NCBI RefSeq assembly: GCF_025999095.1
Contig: NZ_AP024678.1
Location: 775,527-839,526, forward strand
DNA length: 64,000 nt
DNA from: Thermosynechococcus sp.
GTDB taxonomy: Bacteria > Cyanobacteriota > Cyanobacteriia > Thermosynechococcales > Thermosynechococcaceae
Direction of reading: 5' to 3'
How positions within the stretch are numbered: the first letter of the stretch is position 1; every line of letters starts with the position of its first letter. Below the pieces are notes generated by a model, which did no database searches, was not told where the DNA came from, and saw only the letters and a program-made list of their open reading frames with translations. Shown piece by piece: positions 46,461-55,546 of the stretch. A program made the position numbers and the translations under genes.

Positions 46461-47540
46461 ATGCTCGATACAATCCTACTCCTCATTATCGTCGTGATGG
46501 GAATTGCCGTTGGCTTCAACAGCATTGACCTACTCCCAGAAACGGTTCTTGCTCAAGTGGCCAATGTGCGGGGGTTGCAGTGGGTCATGGCTGGCTTTGG
46601 CGCCATTGTTGGTATTGCCCTTGGCCTCTTGCTGCAGTCGCTTTACCATCGTCTTGAGCGCAGTATCCGCCAATTGCCTCCAGAAACGCTCCTGTCGCGG
46701 GCAGTGGGGCTTGTCGTGGGGCTGCTCCTTGCCAATTTGATGCTGGCACCGATTTTTCTGTTGCCCATTCCCAAGGACTTTTCCTTTATTAAGCCTCTGA
46801 TTGCGGTTCTCACCAGCATTCTCTTTGCCTATTCGGGAACCACCTTGGCCGATAGCCACGGCCCCGCCCTGCTGCGGTTAATTAATCCCAATGCGGTTGC
46901 CAGTAGCCTCTTGGCAGAGGGAATGCTCAAACCTGCCCGGGCTAAGGTGCTGGATACCAGTTGCATTATTGATGGCCGCATTGAGGCGCTGTTGAATTTA
47001 GGGGTACTGGAAGGGCAAATCATTGTGCCCCAGTTTGTGCTTCAGGAGTTGCAACGGATTGCCGATGCGGGCAATGAGCAAAAACGGATTCGCGGTCGGC
47101 GGGGTCTAGATGTGTTGAACCGCCTACAGGCCAGTTTGGGCGATCGCATTGTCATTCACTCCGCAGACTATCCAGAATTAACGACAGTGGACGCCAAGCT
47201 GGTGCGTCTGTGTCAAGAGATCAACGGCACCTTGGTCACCAATGACTTGAATCTCAACAAAGTGGCCCGCTTCCAGAAGGTGGATGTCTTTAACGTCAAC
47301 GAAGTCGCCCAAGCCCTGCGTCCGATTTATCTCCCTGGGGATACCCTGGAGTTGAAAATCCTCAAGGAAGGAAAAGAGCCTGCCCAAGGGGTGGGATACC
47401 TTGAGGATGGCACCATGGTCGTGGTGGAGGAAGGGGTGGATCACATTGGCGATCAATTGTCTGTGGTGGTCACCGGTGCTCTGCAAACGGCAGCAGGACG
47501 GATGATTTTTGCCCGTCTGCAAATGCCAACAGTGGCCTAA
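46461..47540 (+). CDS. Membrane-anchored PIN/TRAM domain protein (YacL-like)
   Basis: 359 residues. Four hydrophobic segments in the first 130, then a PIN nuclease domain (KVLDTSCIIDGRIEALL with the first acidic residues, FVLQELQRIAD, GDRIVIHSADY, LVTNDLNLNKVA) and a C-terminal TRAM RNA-binding domain (GYLEDGTMVVVEEG). A probable ribonuclease at the membrane. I start at ATG 46461, with AGGAG about 8 bases upstream; the frame is open far into the preceding gene. Confidence 0.88.
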   Translation: MLDTILLLIIVVMGIAVGFNSIDLLPETVLAQVANVRGLQWVMAGFGAIVGIALGLLLQSLYHRLERSIRQLPPETLLSRAVGLVVGLLLANLMLAPIFLLPIPKDFSFIKPLIAVLTSILFAYSGTTLADSHGPALLRLINPNAVASSLLAEGMLKPARAKVLDTSCIIDGRIEALLNLGVLEGQIIVPQFVLQELQRIADAGNEQKRIRGRRGLDVLNRLQASLGDRIVIHSADYPELTTVDAKLVRLCQEINGTLVTNDLNLNKVARFQKVDVFNVNEVAQALRPIYLPGDTLELKILKEGKEPAQGVGYLEDGTMVVVEEGVDHIGDQLSVVVTGALQTAAGRMIFARLQMPTVA

Positions 47541-47574
47541 AATTAACCCTTTGTAGCCTTGAAGGGGCTTTCAC

Positions 47575-49785
47575 ATGGCCCACGAGTCACCCAAGCAGGC
47601 TTCGCCTCCCCAGCTGGTTTCGCCTTGGGTATGGGGGTTTTTTGTGTTCAGCCTGTTATTTTTGCTGGGGGTCTTGCTGGCAACAGTGTGGCGACCGACC
47701 CTTTTTCCTATTGACTTGGTCAATCCCGATCAGTTGCGGCCGCTGCCCGATCTCTTGCAGATGCCTACGGATGAGATGGGTTTGTGGTGGCCGGTTGTCC
47801 TTGCCACAATGGTGGCGATCGCCCTCAACTTCATCCCCAGCAAGAATGTTACCCGGCTCATCGTTCGCCTCATCGTCATTCTCTTTGGCTGCCGCTATCT
47901 TCTGTGGCGCGGCTGGGTGACGCTCAATGATGCCCACTGGTTGAGCTTTGCTGCCAGTGTTGCCTTCTATGGTCTGGAGCTGCTCTACTTTTTCACTTAT
48001 CTACTCTACTTTTACCAAACAGCATGGCTGACCAGCGAGTGGCGATCGCGCCAAGCCAATCACTACCAGCAGGCAGTTCTCAGTGGCGAATATTGCCCCA
48101 GTGTCGATGTTTTCATTCCCACCTACAATGAACCGCCCCATATTTTGCGACGCACTATTGTTGCCTGTCAGGCCATGAATTACACAAATAAAGCCATCTA
48201 TGTCCTTGACGATGGTCGGCGATCGGACATTGCCGCTCTGTGCAAACAACTGAGGGTCTGCTATCTCACCCGCCCTACCAACGAGCACCGCAAAGCAGGA
48301 AACCTCAACCATGCCCTGAAACGCACCACCGGTGAACTCATTGCCGTTTTTGATGCCGACTTTATTCCTTTTCAGAATTTTTTAACTCGCACTGTGGGCT
48401 TTTTCCAAGATGATCAGGTGGCTATGGTGCAAACTCCCCAGCATTTTTTTAACCCCGACTATCACGCCCAAAACCTTGGCATTGAATTTATGATGCCCGG
48501 CGACATGGAATATTTTTTCGGGTTTATTCAGCCGGGACGCGATCTTGGCAATGCGATCATCTGTTGTGGTACCTCCTATGTGGTGCGTCGCCGTGACCTA
48601 AAGGCAGTGGGGGGCTATTACACCCGCTGTGTGGTTGAGGATTTCCAAACAGGGACAAAGATGCAAATTGCCGGCTACCGCCTAATTTATCTCAACGAGA
48701 TCCTCAGCATGGGGGAATCTCCCCGCAACTTTCAAGACTATTTGGAGCAACGACTGCGGTGGCTACAGGGGAATATGCAAATCTATTTCTGTGGGGATGA
48801 TCTCCCCATCTGGTCAAAACTCTCTTGGTTTCAGCGCAGTTGTCATGTGTCCTTGCTATTGCACAATATCACTCCCTTTACCCGTGTTTGCTTTCTCATT
48901 GGTCCATTTTTAAGCCTAATGACGGGTATTTCCCTGACGGTTGCTACATTGAGTGAGTATCTTTTCTATGCCCTGCCCTACACCTTACTGAATATTGCCA
49001 CCTTTAGCTGGGCCACAGAAGGGCGGTATTTCTCAATCTGGGGTGAGGTTTATGAAGTTGCCTTTGCCTTTCCCGGCATGGTGCAACTGATTAAAATCCT
49101 GCGCAATCCCTTTGGCAAAATTGGCAGCATCGTCACCAATAAAGGAACTCTCTCTAATCGCAAGCGGTTGAATTTACGCTTCACATGGCCGCTGGCAGCC
49201 TTTGTGATTGCTGTGGGGCTGGGTATCTTTATCCGCTATGGGGGCTACTGGCTCCATATTTGGCCGCCTATGGAGTATGAGCGCTCAGGGTTGGAGGTGA
49301 TGTTGGCTTGGACGCTGTATAACGCCTTTATTGCCTTGATTGCCGTCTTGTCCTCCATCGATCAACCCAGCCGTCGCCAGAGCGATCGCTTCCCCGTTTG
49401 CACTGTGTGTCGCTTTCAACTGGGGAATCAAACCTACTGGGGCTATACCCGGGATCTTTCGGAGACAGGGGCGGCTCTATTACTGACCGCTGGCCGGTTT
49501 GTGGAAGACCAAGGCAATCAGGTGGGGACGCTCACTTTTTTAGAGCAGGACTTTAGCGTGACCGCAGCTGTTGTTCGCAGCCGTGCAGAAGACGAGAAAT
49601 GCTGTATTTACCTGCGGTTTCTTGAGGTCAGTGATGAGGCACACCGGGGCCTAGTACAACTGCTCTATGGTGGCCTCACATGGTGGCACAAACCGAAAGC
49701 CCCCAGTGGCCTAGATGCCTTTTGGCCAATGTTGATTCGTCTATTCGACTTTCGATCGCTCTTTAGCCTTTATAGCAATAACTAG
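47575..49785 (+). CDS. Cellulose synthase catalytic subunit (BcsA-like, GT2 with PilZ)
   Basis: Membrane GT2 glycosyltransferase of 736 residues that makes beta-1,4-glucan. Hydrophobic segments at about 20-45, 60-80, 95-150 and several at 430-640. GT motifs: DDGRR, DADF, VVEDFQTG and the processive QRLRWLQG. The C-terminal PilZ-like domain (about 600-720, DRFPVCTVCRFQLG.. and RDLSETGAALLL) should bind c-di-GMP. It closely fits the T. vulcanus cellulose synthase needed for cell aggregation (tll0007/xcsA type; from memory). No bcsB or bcsC neighbours. Confidence 0.9.
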   Translation: MAHESPKQASPPQLVSPWVWGFFVFSLLFLLGVLLATVWRPTLFPIDLVNPDQLRPLPDLLQMPTDEMGLWWPVVLATMVAIALNFIPSKNVTRLIVRLIVILFGCRYLLWRGWVTLNDAHWLSFAASVAFYGLELLYFFTYLLYFYQTAWLTSEWRSRQANHYQQAVLSGEYCPSVDVFIPTYNEPPHILRRTIVACQAMNYTNKAIYVLDDGRRSDIAALCKQLRVCYLTRPTNEHRKAGNLNHALKRTTGELIAVFDADFIPFQNFLTRTVGFFQDDQVAMVQTPQHFFNPDYHAQNLGIEFMMPGDMEYFFGFIQPGRDLGNAIICCGTSYVVRRRDLKAVGGYYTRCVVEDFQTGTKMQIAGYRLIYLNEILSMGESPRNFQDYLEQRLRWLQGNMQIYFCGDDLPIWSKLSWFQRSCHVSLLLHNITPFTRVCFLIGPFLSLMTGISLTVATLSEYLFYALPYTLLNIATFSWATEGRYFSIWGEVYEVAFAFPGMVQLIKILRNPFGKIGSIVTNKGTLSNRKRLNLRFTWPLAAFVIAVGLGIFIRYGGYWLHIWPPMEYERSGLEVMLAWTLYNAFIALIAVLSSIDQPSRRQSDRFPVCTVCRFQLGNQTYWGYTRDLSETGAALLLTAGRFVEDQGNQVGTLTFLEQDFSVTAAVVRSRAEDEKCCIYLRFLEVSDEAHRGLVQLLYGGLTWWHKPKAPSGLDAFWPMLIRLFDFRSLFSLYSNN

Positions 49786-49808
49786 GAATAACTAACCAAT
49801 AACTAACC
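49777..49808. repeat. 11-bp-period tandem repeat at the cellulose synthase stop
   Basis: AATAACTAGG then AATAACTAACC twice. The stop TAG (49783-49785) lies in the first unit. TAA/TAG triplets recur in shifted frames in later units, as at 42743 and 53875. Confidence 0.7.
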
Positions 49809-50188
49809 ATCGGCTCACGGCTCAAAAATGGGCCCTAGGGGACAACGACAGTTGGGCAACAGGGGAGATGTCAATGTATTCTTTTGAATAACGCCGGTTC
49901 CCATCCAGGCACGACTGGGACCCATGCCTAAAGTTGGCTGTCAAAATTTCTACAGATAGGGGATTTGCCAGTGGGGGCACAGCTCATCCCTGACTCCCCA
50001 CTAATCATTACTAAATCATTTCGTACTAATCATTTCGTAGCGATTGCCGTTCTTGGGTAATAGCTCTGGAGCGCCACTGATCTAGAGATTCTTAAGAAAA
50101 CTAGCAAGGCCTACCCTGTGTCATTTCCAGTCCTTGAGAACTACCATACTGCCTGTGCAGCCCTTTTTGCAGGGTGGTAAAAGCTGCT
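49809..50188. other. 380-bp spacer with hairpins and a 14/15-bp direct repeat, no gene seen
   Basis: Between the convergent cellulose synthase and TPR-like genes. It holds hairpin AGTGGGG/CCCCACT (49970-49976 with 49996-50002), a tandem ACTAATCATT, ACTAAATCATTTCGT, ACTAATCATTTCGT (50000-50038), and CCCT/AGGG near 50160-50175 close to the next gene's stop. No reading frame of note. It may contain terminators or a small RNA; I recognise none. Confidence 0.5.
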
Positions 50189-50683
50189 TTATAACCAAGC
50201 TACCAAGAGTGTGGCCACGCCCAAGCCCGTGAGGGCAATCCAAATGAAAGCATTTGGTAAAGGAGTAGCGGGGGGCGGTGGTTCTTGGGGTTTTGGGGTG
50301 GGAGCCGCTGGCCTTTTCGAGGAGCGGCGATTGGGGGAGGTGTAGCTGCGATCGCCCAGGTGGGATAGGTCAGGAATTTCGCTATACCATTCTGGACGGC
50401 GTTTCAGTTGGGGAGCCTCCAAAATCGCTAGCAAGCGACGACTTTCCTGCCGCGTGTGAGGATCGGGATGCCGTTGGAGTTGACGGCAGAGACTCACCGC
50501 TGCCCCTTGATCGCCAGCAGCGCTATAAGCTGTGACTAACCAGAGACTAATTTCTCCTGATTGCACCGCATTTCCCTCAGCCAGCGCCGCCGCCTGTCCC
50601 AAGAGGGCAATGGACTGTTGATAGTTGCCCCGCTCAAAAGCCTCTTGTCCCTGTTGAAAGAGGACAGCTACCGCATCCGTCAT
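50189..50683 (-). CDS. Small TPR-like protein with C-terminal membrane anchor
   Basis: 164 residues: TPR-like helices at 1-95 (ALFQQGQEAFERGNYQQSIALLGQA), a Pro/Arg-rich linker (about 115-140, KPQEPPPPATPLP), and one membrane segment at the very end (FIWIALTGLGVATLLVAWL), so it is tail-anchored. Function unknown. It follows ureC on the same strand after 9 bp and may be co-transcribed, but nothing in it is urease-like. Confidence 0.75.
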   Translation of the reverse strand: MTDAVAVLFQQGQEAFERGNYQQSIALLGQAAALAEGNAVQSGEISLWLVTAYSAAGDQGAAVSLCRQLQRHPDPHTRQESRRLLAILEAPQLKRRPEWYSEIPDLSHLGDRSYTSPNRRSSKRPAAPTPKPQEPPPPATPLPNAFIWIALTGLGVATLLVAWL

Positions 50684-50692
50684 TGCTTAAAC

Positions 50693-52411
50693 TTAAAAGA
50701 GAAAATAACGTTGGGCAAGGGGTAAGACACTGGCCGGTTCACAGGTGAGCAATTCACCATCCGCCCGCACCTCATAGGTTTCGGGATCTACCTCAATGTG
50801 GGGTAAGTAGTCATTGAGCTTGAGATCTGCTTTGCGCAGTTGGCGGATGTGGCGCACCGGCAGCACTGTTTTTTGCAACCCCAACTGTTCTGGGAGGTTG
50901 TTGGCAATGCCTGCTTGAGACATAAAGGTTACTGAGGTGGCGGTTTGGCAGCCCCCATAGCTGGCAAACATGGGTTGCATGTGCACTGGTTGGGGCGTGG
51001 GAATACTGGCATTGGCATCCCCCATTTGAGCGTAGGCAATCATTCCCCCCTTGATTACCAGCTCCGGCTTGACTCCAAAGAAAGCGGGCTTCCAGAGGCA
51101 CAGATCAGCAATTTTGCCCACCTCTACTGATCCCACATACTCAGCAATGCCGTGGGTAATGGCAGGATTAATCGTGTACTTGGCTACATAGCGGCGGGCG
51201 CGAAAGTTGTCATGATCGACGCCCGGCTGTTGGGGATCCCTGAGATGTCCCCGCTGCAGCTTCATTTTGTGAGCAGTTTGCCATGTGCGAATAATACTCT
51301 CCCCCACCCGTCCCATTGCTTGGGAGTCCGAAGAGATAATACTAAAGGCCCCGAGGTCATGGAGAACATCTTCAGCAGCAATGGTTTCTCTGCGAATCCG
51401 CGACTCGGCAAAGGCCACATCTTCAGGAATATTGGGGTCGAGGTGGTGGCACACCATCAACATATCCAAGTGCTCATCGAGGGTATTGACAGTGTAGGGG
51501 CGAGTGGGATTAGTGGAAGAGGGCAACACATTGGCTTGACCACAGACCTTAATAATGTCCGGGGCATGTCCTCCGCCGGCGCCCTCAGTGTGATAGGCGT
51601 GAATGGTGCGGTTTTTGAAGGCAGCAATGGTGTCTTCGACAAACCCAGATTCGTTAAGGGTGTCGGTGTGGATGGCCACCTGAATGTCGTAGTCTTCAGC
51701 CACACTCAAACAGGTGTCAATGGCAGCAGGGGTAGTGCCCCAGTCTTCGTGGAGTTTAAGACCAACAGCGCCCGCCTGCACTTGCTCAATCAGTCCTTGG
51801 GGTTGGCTGCTATTGCCCTTGCCCAAAAAGCCTAAATTCACTGGAAAGGCATCGGCAGCTTGAAGCATGCGGTAGATGTTCCAAGGTCCTGGCGTACAGG
51901 TGGTGGCATTGGTACCTGTGGCAGGCCCCGTTCCGCCACCAATCATTGTTGTAATCCCCGAGGCAATGGCAGTGGCAATCTGCTGTGGACAGATAAAGTG
52001 AATGTGGGCGTCAATCCCCCCAGCAGTGAGGATCATGCCTTCGCCAGCGATCGCCTCCGTGCCAGGGCCAATGATAATATCTACCCCCTCTTGGGTGTAG
52101 GGGTTTCCTGCTTTACCAATTTTGTAGATTTTGCCCTCTTTGATGCCGACATCGGCCTTGACAACGCCCCACCAGTCCAGAATGACCGCATTGGTGATCA
52201 CCACATCCACTGCGCCTTCTGCATTAGCAATGGGGGACTGTCCCATCCCGTCGCGGATCACCTTGCCGCCGCCAAACTTGACCTCATCACCGTAGTGGGT
52301 GTAGTCGCGCTCAATTTCGATAATGAGATCTGTATCCGCAAGTCGCAGGCGATCGCCCACCGTCGGGCCATAGGTTTCTGCATAGGTCTGGCGATCAATG
52401 CGGTAGCTCAT
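50693..52411 (-). CDS. ureC: Urease subunit alpha
   Basis: Nickel-containing catalytic subunit (572 residues) that hydrolyses urea to ammonia and carbamate. Ligand and active-site motifs: [13 protein letters not shown], the carbamylated Lys in [48 protein letters not shown], and the flap [22 protein letters not shown]. All look intact. ureA and ureB are not adjacent: upstream there is a 61-residue unknown gene and then a protease. ureG is at 58 kb. Confidence 0.97.
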   Translation of the reverse strand: MSYRIDRQTYAETYGPTVGDRLRLADTDLIIEIERDYTHYGDEVKFGGGKVIRDGMGQSPIANAEGAVDVVITNAVILDWWGVVKADVGIKEGKIYKIGKAGNPYTQEGVDIIIGPGTEAIAGEGMILTAGGIDAHIHFICPQQIATAIASGITTMIGGGTGPATGTNATTCTPGPWNIYRMLQAADAFPVNLGFLGKGNSSQPQGLIEQVQAGAVGLKLHEDWGTTPAAIDTCLSVAEDYDIQVAIHTDTLNESGFVEDTIAAFKNRTIHAYHTEGAGGGHAPDIIKVCGQANVLPSSTNPTRPYTVNTLDEHLDMLMVCHHLDPNIPEDVAFAESRIRRETIAAEDVLHDLGAFSIISSDSQAMGRVGESIIRTWQTAHKMKLQRGHLRDPQQPGVDHDNFRARRYVAKYTINPAITHGIAEYVGSVEVGKIADLCLWKPAFFGVKPELVIKGGMIAYAQMGDANASIPTPQPVHMQPMFASYGGCQTATSVTFMSQAGIANNLPEQLGLQKTVLPVRHIRQLRKADLKLNDYLPHIEVDPETYEVRADGELLTCEPASVLPLAQRYFLF

Positions 52412-52463
52412 GGGGGTCTCAAGGGGTCGGGTGGGAGAGAAGTCCGGCCTTCTCAGTCTAAAT

Positions 52464-52649
52464 TTAGCCTAATTCTTCGACAACAACGAGGCCCTTTTTA
52501 AGCAAAGCCTGCAGGTCAGCATTGTGGGTTTTACAGTTGCGCCAGCGCCGCTCATCGACATTTTCATTGCGACCCGGCTGCAGGGTCACAGGCCCAAAGA
52601 AACTATCAAAGGTCATGGGCTGTTCGAGGTAGCTAATCACAGTCAGCAT
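52464..52649 (-). CDS. Small conserved hypothetical protein
   Basis: 61 residues, [20 protein letters not shown] then [20 protein letters not shown] and [11 protein letters not shown]. Not urease beta (that would be about 100 residues with a GSHFHF-like motif), despite its place before ureC. The pattern xNENVDexxW..CK resembles short phage-associated hypotheticals, but I cannot assign it. The start could also be ATG 52616. Confidence 0.55.
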   Translation of the reverse strand: MLTVISYLEQPMTFDSFFGPVTLQPGRNENVDERRWRNCKTHNADLQALLKKGLVVVEELG

Positions 52650-52723
52650 GGCAGCAGACGTTCGACAAAATCACTATTTTCAGAATAAGGCTAGAGTGGA
52701 TCTGCTGCCGAGTTGAGTTAAGT

Positions 52724-53875
52724 ATGGTTCGCGCGCGGTTGAGTTTCGTTGGGATGGCGATCGCCCTTGGGGCCCTAACGGGCTGTCCATTGCGTTTGCC
52801 CGATCGCACCCCCACCCCCCCCCATACAGAGGCGTCTCTACCTCCCCTTGCCCCCATGGAGCGACTCAAGGTGAGCGAGAATTTCATTGCCAAGGTGGTT
52901 GCTGAGGCAGGGCCAGCGGTGGTGAGTATTGATACTCTACGACTGCGCCGCAGTCAAGAGGATAGTTTCCTCAATCCTTTTCCGGTGCCAGATATGCCAG
53001 TGCGCCAAGGTCAAGGCTCTGGGTTTATCTTTACGCCCGATGGCAAAATCATGACCAATGCCCATGTGGTGGAAGGCGCTAGCGCCGTGCGAGTCACACT
53101 GCCCGATGGTCGCCAGTACGATGGCAAGGTGCTGGGTGCTGATTCCCTGACGGATGTGGCGGTGGTGCAAATTGATGCCAAGAATCTGCCCACGGTGCAA
53201 CTGGGGAATTCCGACACCTTGAAGCCCGGTGAGTGGGCGATCGCCATCGGTAACCCCTTGGGGCTGAGTAACACCGTCACCGCTGGGATTATCAGTGCCA
53301 TGGGGCGTGCCAGTAGTGAAATTGGTGCTGCCGATAAGCGCGTCAGCTTCATTCAAACGGATGCGGCCATTAATCCCGGAAATTCCGGGGGGCCACTCCT
53401 GAATGCTGCCGGTCAAGTGGTGGGGGTCAATACGGCGGTAATTTCCCAAGCGCAGGGCCTTGGCTTTGCCATTCCCATCAATACGGCCTATCGCATTGCT
53501 GAGCAAATTATTACCACGGGTCGCGCTCAGCACCTCTACTTAGGCATTCGCATGGTGCCCCTAACTCCAGAACTGGTACTACAAATCCGTGAACAACAGC
53601 CCAACTGGACCCTGAACCAAACCCAAGGCACTCTGATCATTGGTGTTGCCCCCAATTCGCCAGCGGCAAAAGCAGGTCTGCAAGCGGGAGATTGGATTGC
53701 CAAAGTGAACGACATTAACCAACCCACCCCGCAACAAGTACAAAGTGTTGTTGAGGAAACGAAACTCGGGGAGAAAATCACTTTGGAGATTCAACGGGGC
53801 GATCGCCGGCAAACTATTAGCCTTAAACCAGAGCCAATGCCGCCGGAATTGTATCCCTCCTCTCAGCCAGAATAA
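52724..53875 (+). CDS. Deg/HtrA-type trypsin-like serine protease, lipoprotein
   Basis: 383 residues. The N-terminus ends in a lipobox (ALTGC), so it is probably lipid-anchored outside the plasma membrane or in the lumen. Trypsin-like domain with His in IMTNAHVVEG, Asp in SLTDVAVVQID and Ser in NPGNSGGPLLN; one C-terminal PDZ domain (GVAPNSPAAKAGLQAGDWIAKVN). One PDZ fits the cyanobacterial HhoA/HhoB/HtrA group. Protein quality control. The TAA stop opens an 11-bp tandem repeat. Confidence 0.92.
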   Translation: MVRARLSFVGMAIALGALTGCPLRLPDRTPTPPHTEASLPPLAPMERLKVSENFIAKVVAEAGPAVVSIDTLRLRRSQEDSFLNPFPVPDMPVRQGQGSGFIFTPDGKIMTNAHVVEGASAVRVTLPDGRQYDGKVLGADSLTDVAVVQIDAKNLPTVQLGNSDTLKPGEWAIAIGNPLGLSNTVTAGIISAMGRASSEIGAADKRVSFIQTDAAINPGNSGGPLLNAAGQVVGVNTAVISQAQGLGFAIPINTAYRIAEQIITTGRAQHLYLGIRMVPLTPELVLQIREQQPNWTLNQTQGTLIIGVAPNSPAAKAGLQAGDWIAKVNDINQPTPQQVQSVVEETKLGEKITLEIQRGDRRQTISLKPEPMPPELYPSSQPE

Positions 53876-53899
53876 GTTAGTTAATAGTTAGTTAATAGT
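53875..53899. repeat. 11-bp-period tandem repeat between two convergent stop codons
   Basis: AGTTAGTTAAT twice plus AGT. It begins on the last base of the protease stop TAA (53873-53875) and contains the TAA stop (complement of 53888-53890) of the small minus-strand gene. GTTAGTTA resembles the reverse complement of the unit at 49787-49808. Confidence 0.75.
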
Positions 53900-54082
53900 G
53901 GGGCTACAGTAGTGCACTTTTCCTGTAAACCAGCGGCCACAATAGCTGAGGCGCCCGCTAACAATGGGGTAAACCCGATGGACATCGCTGGGGATGGCTG
54001 GGGAATGCCGGCCCCCTTTGAGGGTGTTCCAGCCCTCTGAGGCGGGCGGCAAGGATTTGAGCAACCATAGGAAAATCCCCAA
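53888..54082 (-). CDS. Possible small Cys/Trp-containing protein
   Basis: 64 codons read from TTG 54082, directly after the qor stop: GIFLWLLKSLPPASEGWNT... SDVHRVYPIVSGRLSYCGRW... to TAA 53888-53890. Codon use (many C-ending codons, GCC, AGC, TAC, AAC) resembles neighbouring genes, and the stop lies within the tandem repeat, as for other gene ends here. No family recognised. The other minus-strand frame over the same bases has poorer codon use. Confidence 0.45.
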   Translation of the reverse strand: MGIFLWLLKSLPPASEGWNTLKGGRHSPAIPSDVHRVYPIVSGRLSYCGRWFTGKVHYCSPTIN

Positions 54083-55096
54083 TTATGGGATGAGTACCAC
54101 CTTCCCCTGTACCAAGCGTTGGCTGAGATAGCGATGGGCATCGGCGGCGGCACCGAGGGGAAAGGTTTTATCCACAACAACCTGGAGCTCGCCGCAATCC
54201 ACAAGGCTGGCCACCTGCTCTAGGATCTTGCCTTGGTGGGCAAGGGCCTCCCGCAGGCCCATGAGTTGAGGGGTGAGCATCAGGGTGAGTTGGATCAAGA
54301 GGTTGCGTTGGCGGGCAATTTTCCATGGCGTATCGGCTGCCGGTTCCAAGAGGGTGGCGAGGGTGCCATAGGGACGCACCGCCTTGAAGGTCTCGGCAAA
54401 GGTGGTACCCCCAACGGTATCAAGGGCAAGATCAACCCCCTTGCCGCCGGTCCAATCTAAAACCGCTTGCACCCAGTCGGTTGTTTTGTAGTTAATGGCG
54501 AGGGTTGCCCCCAAAGCTTCTGTAAATTCGGCTTTTGCTGGCGAACTAATGGTGGTGGCCACCTGGGCACCTGCGCGCCGGGCTAATTGAATGGCCAGAT
54601 GCCCCACCCCGCCCGCGCCGGCGTGAATGAGAACGGTTTTTGCGGTAGAGAGGACATTCAACGGTGGGACTGCCCCGCGATCGCCCAAAGCTTCCCAAGC
54701 GGTAATGACGGCCAAGGGCAAGGCAGCCGCCTGAATAAATGAGAGAGACTTGGGTTTATGGGCAACAGCAGCTTCCGGCACAACTGCATACTCGGCGTAA
54801 CAGCCGCCGCGATCGCCCAAGCCGCCATAGCAGAAATAGACCTCATCGCCTACGCGAAAGCGCCGTACTGCCGCACCCACCGCCACCACGACGCCGGCAC
54901 CATCACAGCCGAGAATCGCTGGCCGGCGATCGGGAAAAAACGTGCCCCGCTGTCGCAGCTTAGTATCAATGGGGTTGACACTGGCTGCCCGCAGTTGAAT
55001 TTTCACCTCATCGGCAGCTTCAACCTGCGGCTCGGGCATCTCCCGTAGCACTAAAACATCGGGCTCGCCAAACTCAGTGATGGCAACGGCTTTCAT
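54083..55096 (-). CDS. Zinc-independent quinone oxidoreductase (MDR family)
   Basis: NADPH-dependent quinone/enone reductase of the medium-chain dehydrogenase superfamily, 337 residues. GroES-like N-domain (EVKIQLRAASVNPIDTKLRQ, ILGCDGAGVVVAVG), Rossmann motif VLIHAGAGGVGHLAIQLARRAGAQV, and LALDTVGGTTFAETFK. The zinc-ligand cysteines of alcohol dehydrogenases are absent. Substrate unknown. Possibly followed by the small gene at 53888. Confidence 0.88.
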   Translation of the reverse strand: MKAVAITEFGEPDVLVLREMPEPQVEAADEVKIQLRAASVNPIDTKLRQRGTFFPDRRPAILGCDGAGVVVAVGAAVRRFRVGDEVYFCYGGLGDRGGCYAEYAVVPEAAVAHKPKSLSFIQAAALPLAVITAWEALGDRGAVPPLNVLSTAKTVLIHAGAGGVGHLAIQLARRAGAQVATTISSPAKAEFTEALGATLAINYKTTDWVQAVLDWTGGKGVDLALDTVGGTTFAETFKAVRPYGTLATLLEPAADTPWKIARQRNLLIQLTLMLTPQLMGLREALAHQGKILEQVASLVDCGELQVVVDKTFPLGAAADAHRYLSQRLVQGKVVLIP

Positions 55097-55215
55097 GTTT
55101 TGGCTAGCTGGGAAAGCATCTCAGGACGAAATAACGCTCCTATTGTACTCCATCAACTCGACCGCCAAAGAACCCCCGCCAGGGGGGAGTCATTACCACC
55201 CCCCCAGCACAGACC

Positions 55216-55227
55216 CCTCCTAGGAGG
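55216..55227. promoter_or_regulatory. 12-bp perfect palindrome in the qor-livF divergent spacer
   Basis: CCTCCTAGGAGG lies between the divergent qor and ABC ATPase genes, next to a CCCCC-gcca-GGGGG hairpin at about 55172-55186. Either could be an operator or a leader hairpin. The palindrome embeds an AGGAGG, so it may be chance. Confidence 0.3.
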
Positions 55228-55281
55228 TCGTCTGGGACTACTATAAGCACAACCCCTTTGCAAGTATCTCGTCCCGATCAT

Positions 55282-55459
55282 TATTTTGTTTTTGTAAAAC
55301 TTTAGATCCGCAGTTGCCCGAGGCGCAATCTCTCCCTAGGACCGGGTTTCCAGCAAATTCAAGCACCTCTAAATCCACCAGAAACTGTCCTAGGGCTGAC
55401 AGTGGCGGGCTTTGCTAAAATCTTGGAGCGGAGAGAATATCTTTGTCCAGAGGGGCTTG
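55282..55459. repeat. Dispersed intergenic repeat, copy B
   Basis: Second copy of the element at 9184-9352, same orientation. Compared with copy A, the minus-strand peptide frame here is broken by small indels, but both sides of the break still match (LSALGQFLVDLEVLEF; EIAPRATADLKFYKNKI against GIAPQTAAELKFDKNKI in A). It therefore looks like a more decayed copy of the same coding sequence, or a diverging RNA. It lies upstream of the livF-like gene, whose promoter may use its end (GCTAAAAT at about 55413). Confidence 0.7.
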
Positions 55460-55546
55460 ATCGACCGCCGTTGGGCACGCGATCGCCGCCGCAGGGGGGA
55501 AGCCTCTATACTAGGATGTTGACCCTCTGGCCATTTGGTTTGCCCC

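Noticed and set aside
42743-50040. CRISPR array suggested by short direct repeats
   Set aside because: Repeats are 11-15 bp, contiguous and without spacers; no cas genes are present.
51152-51835. 227-codon open frame on + strand opposite ureC
   Set aside because: Lies fully inside intact ureC; composition is that of an antisense shadow of a GC-rich gene and it has no ribosome-binding site or family motif.
52464-52649. Urease beta subunit because of its place beside ureC
   Set aside because: Sequence lacks any UreB motif and is too short.
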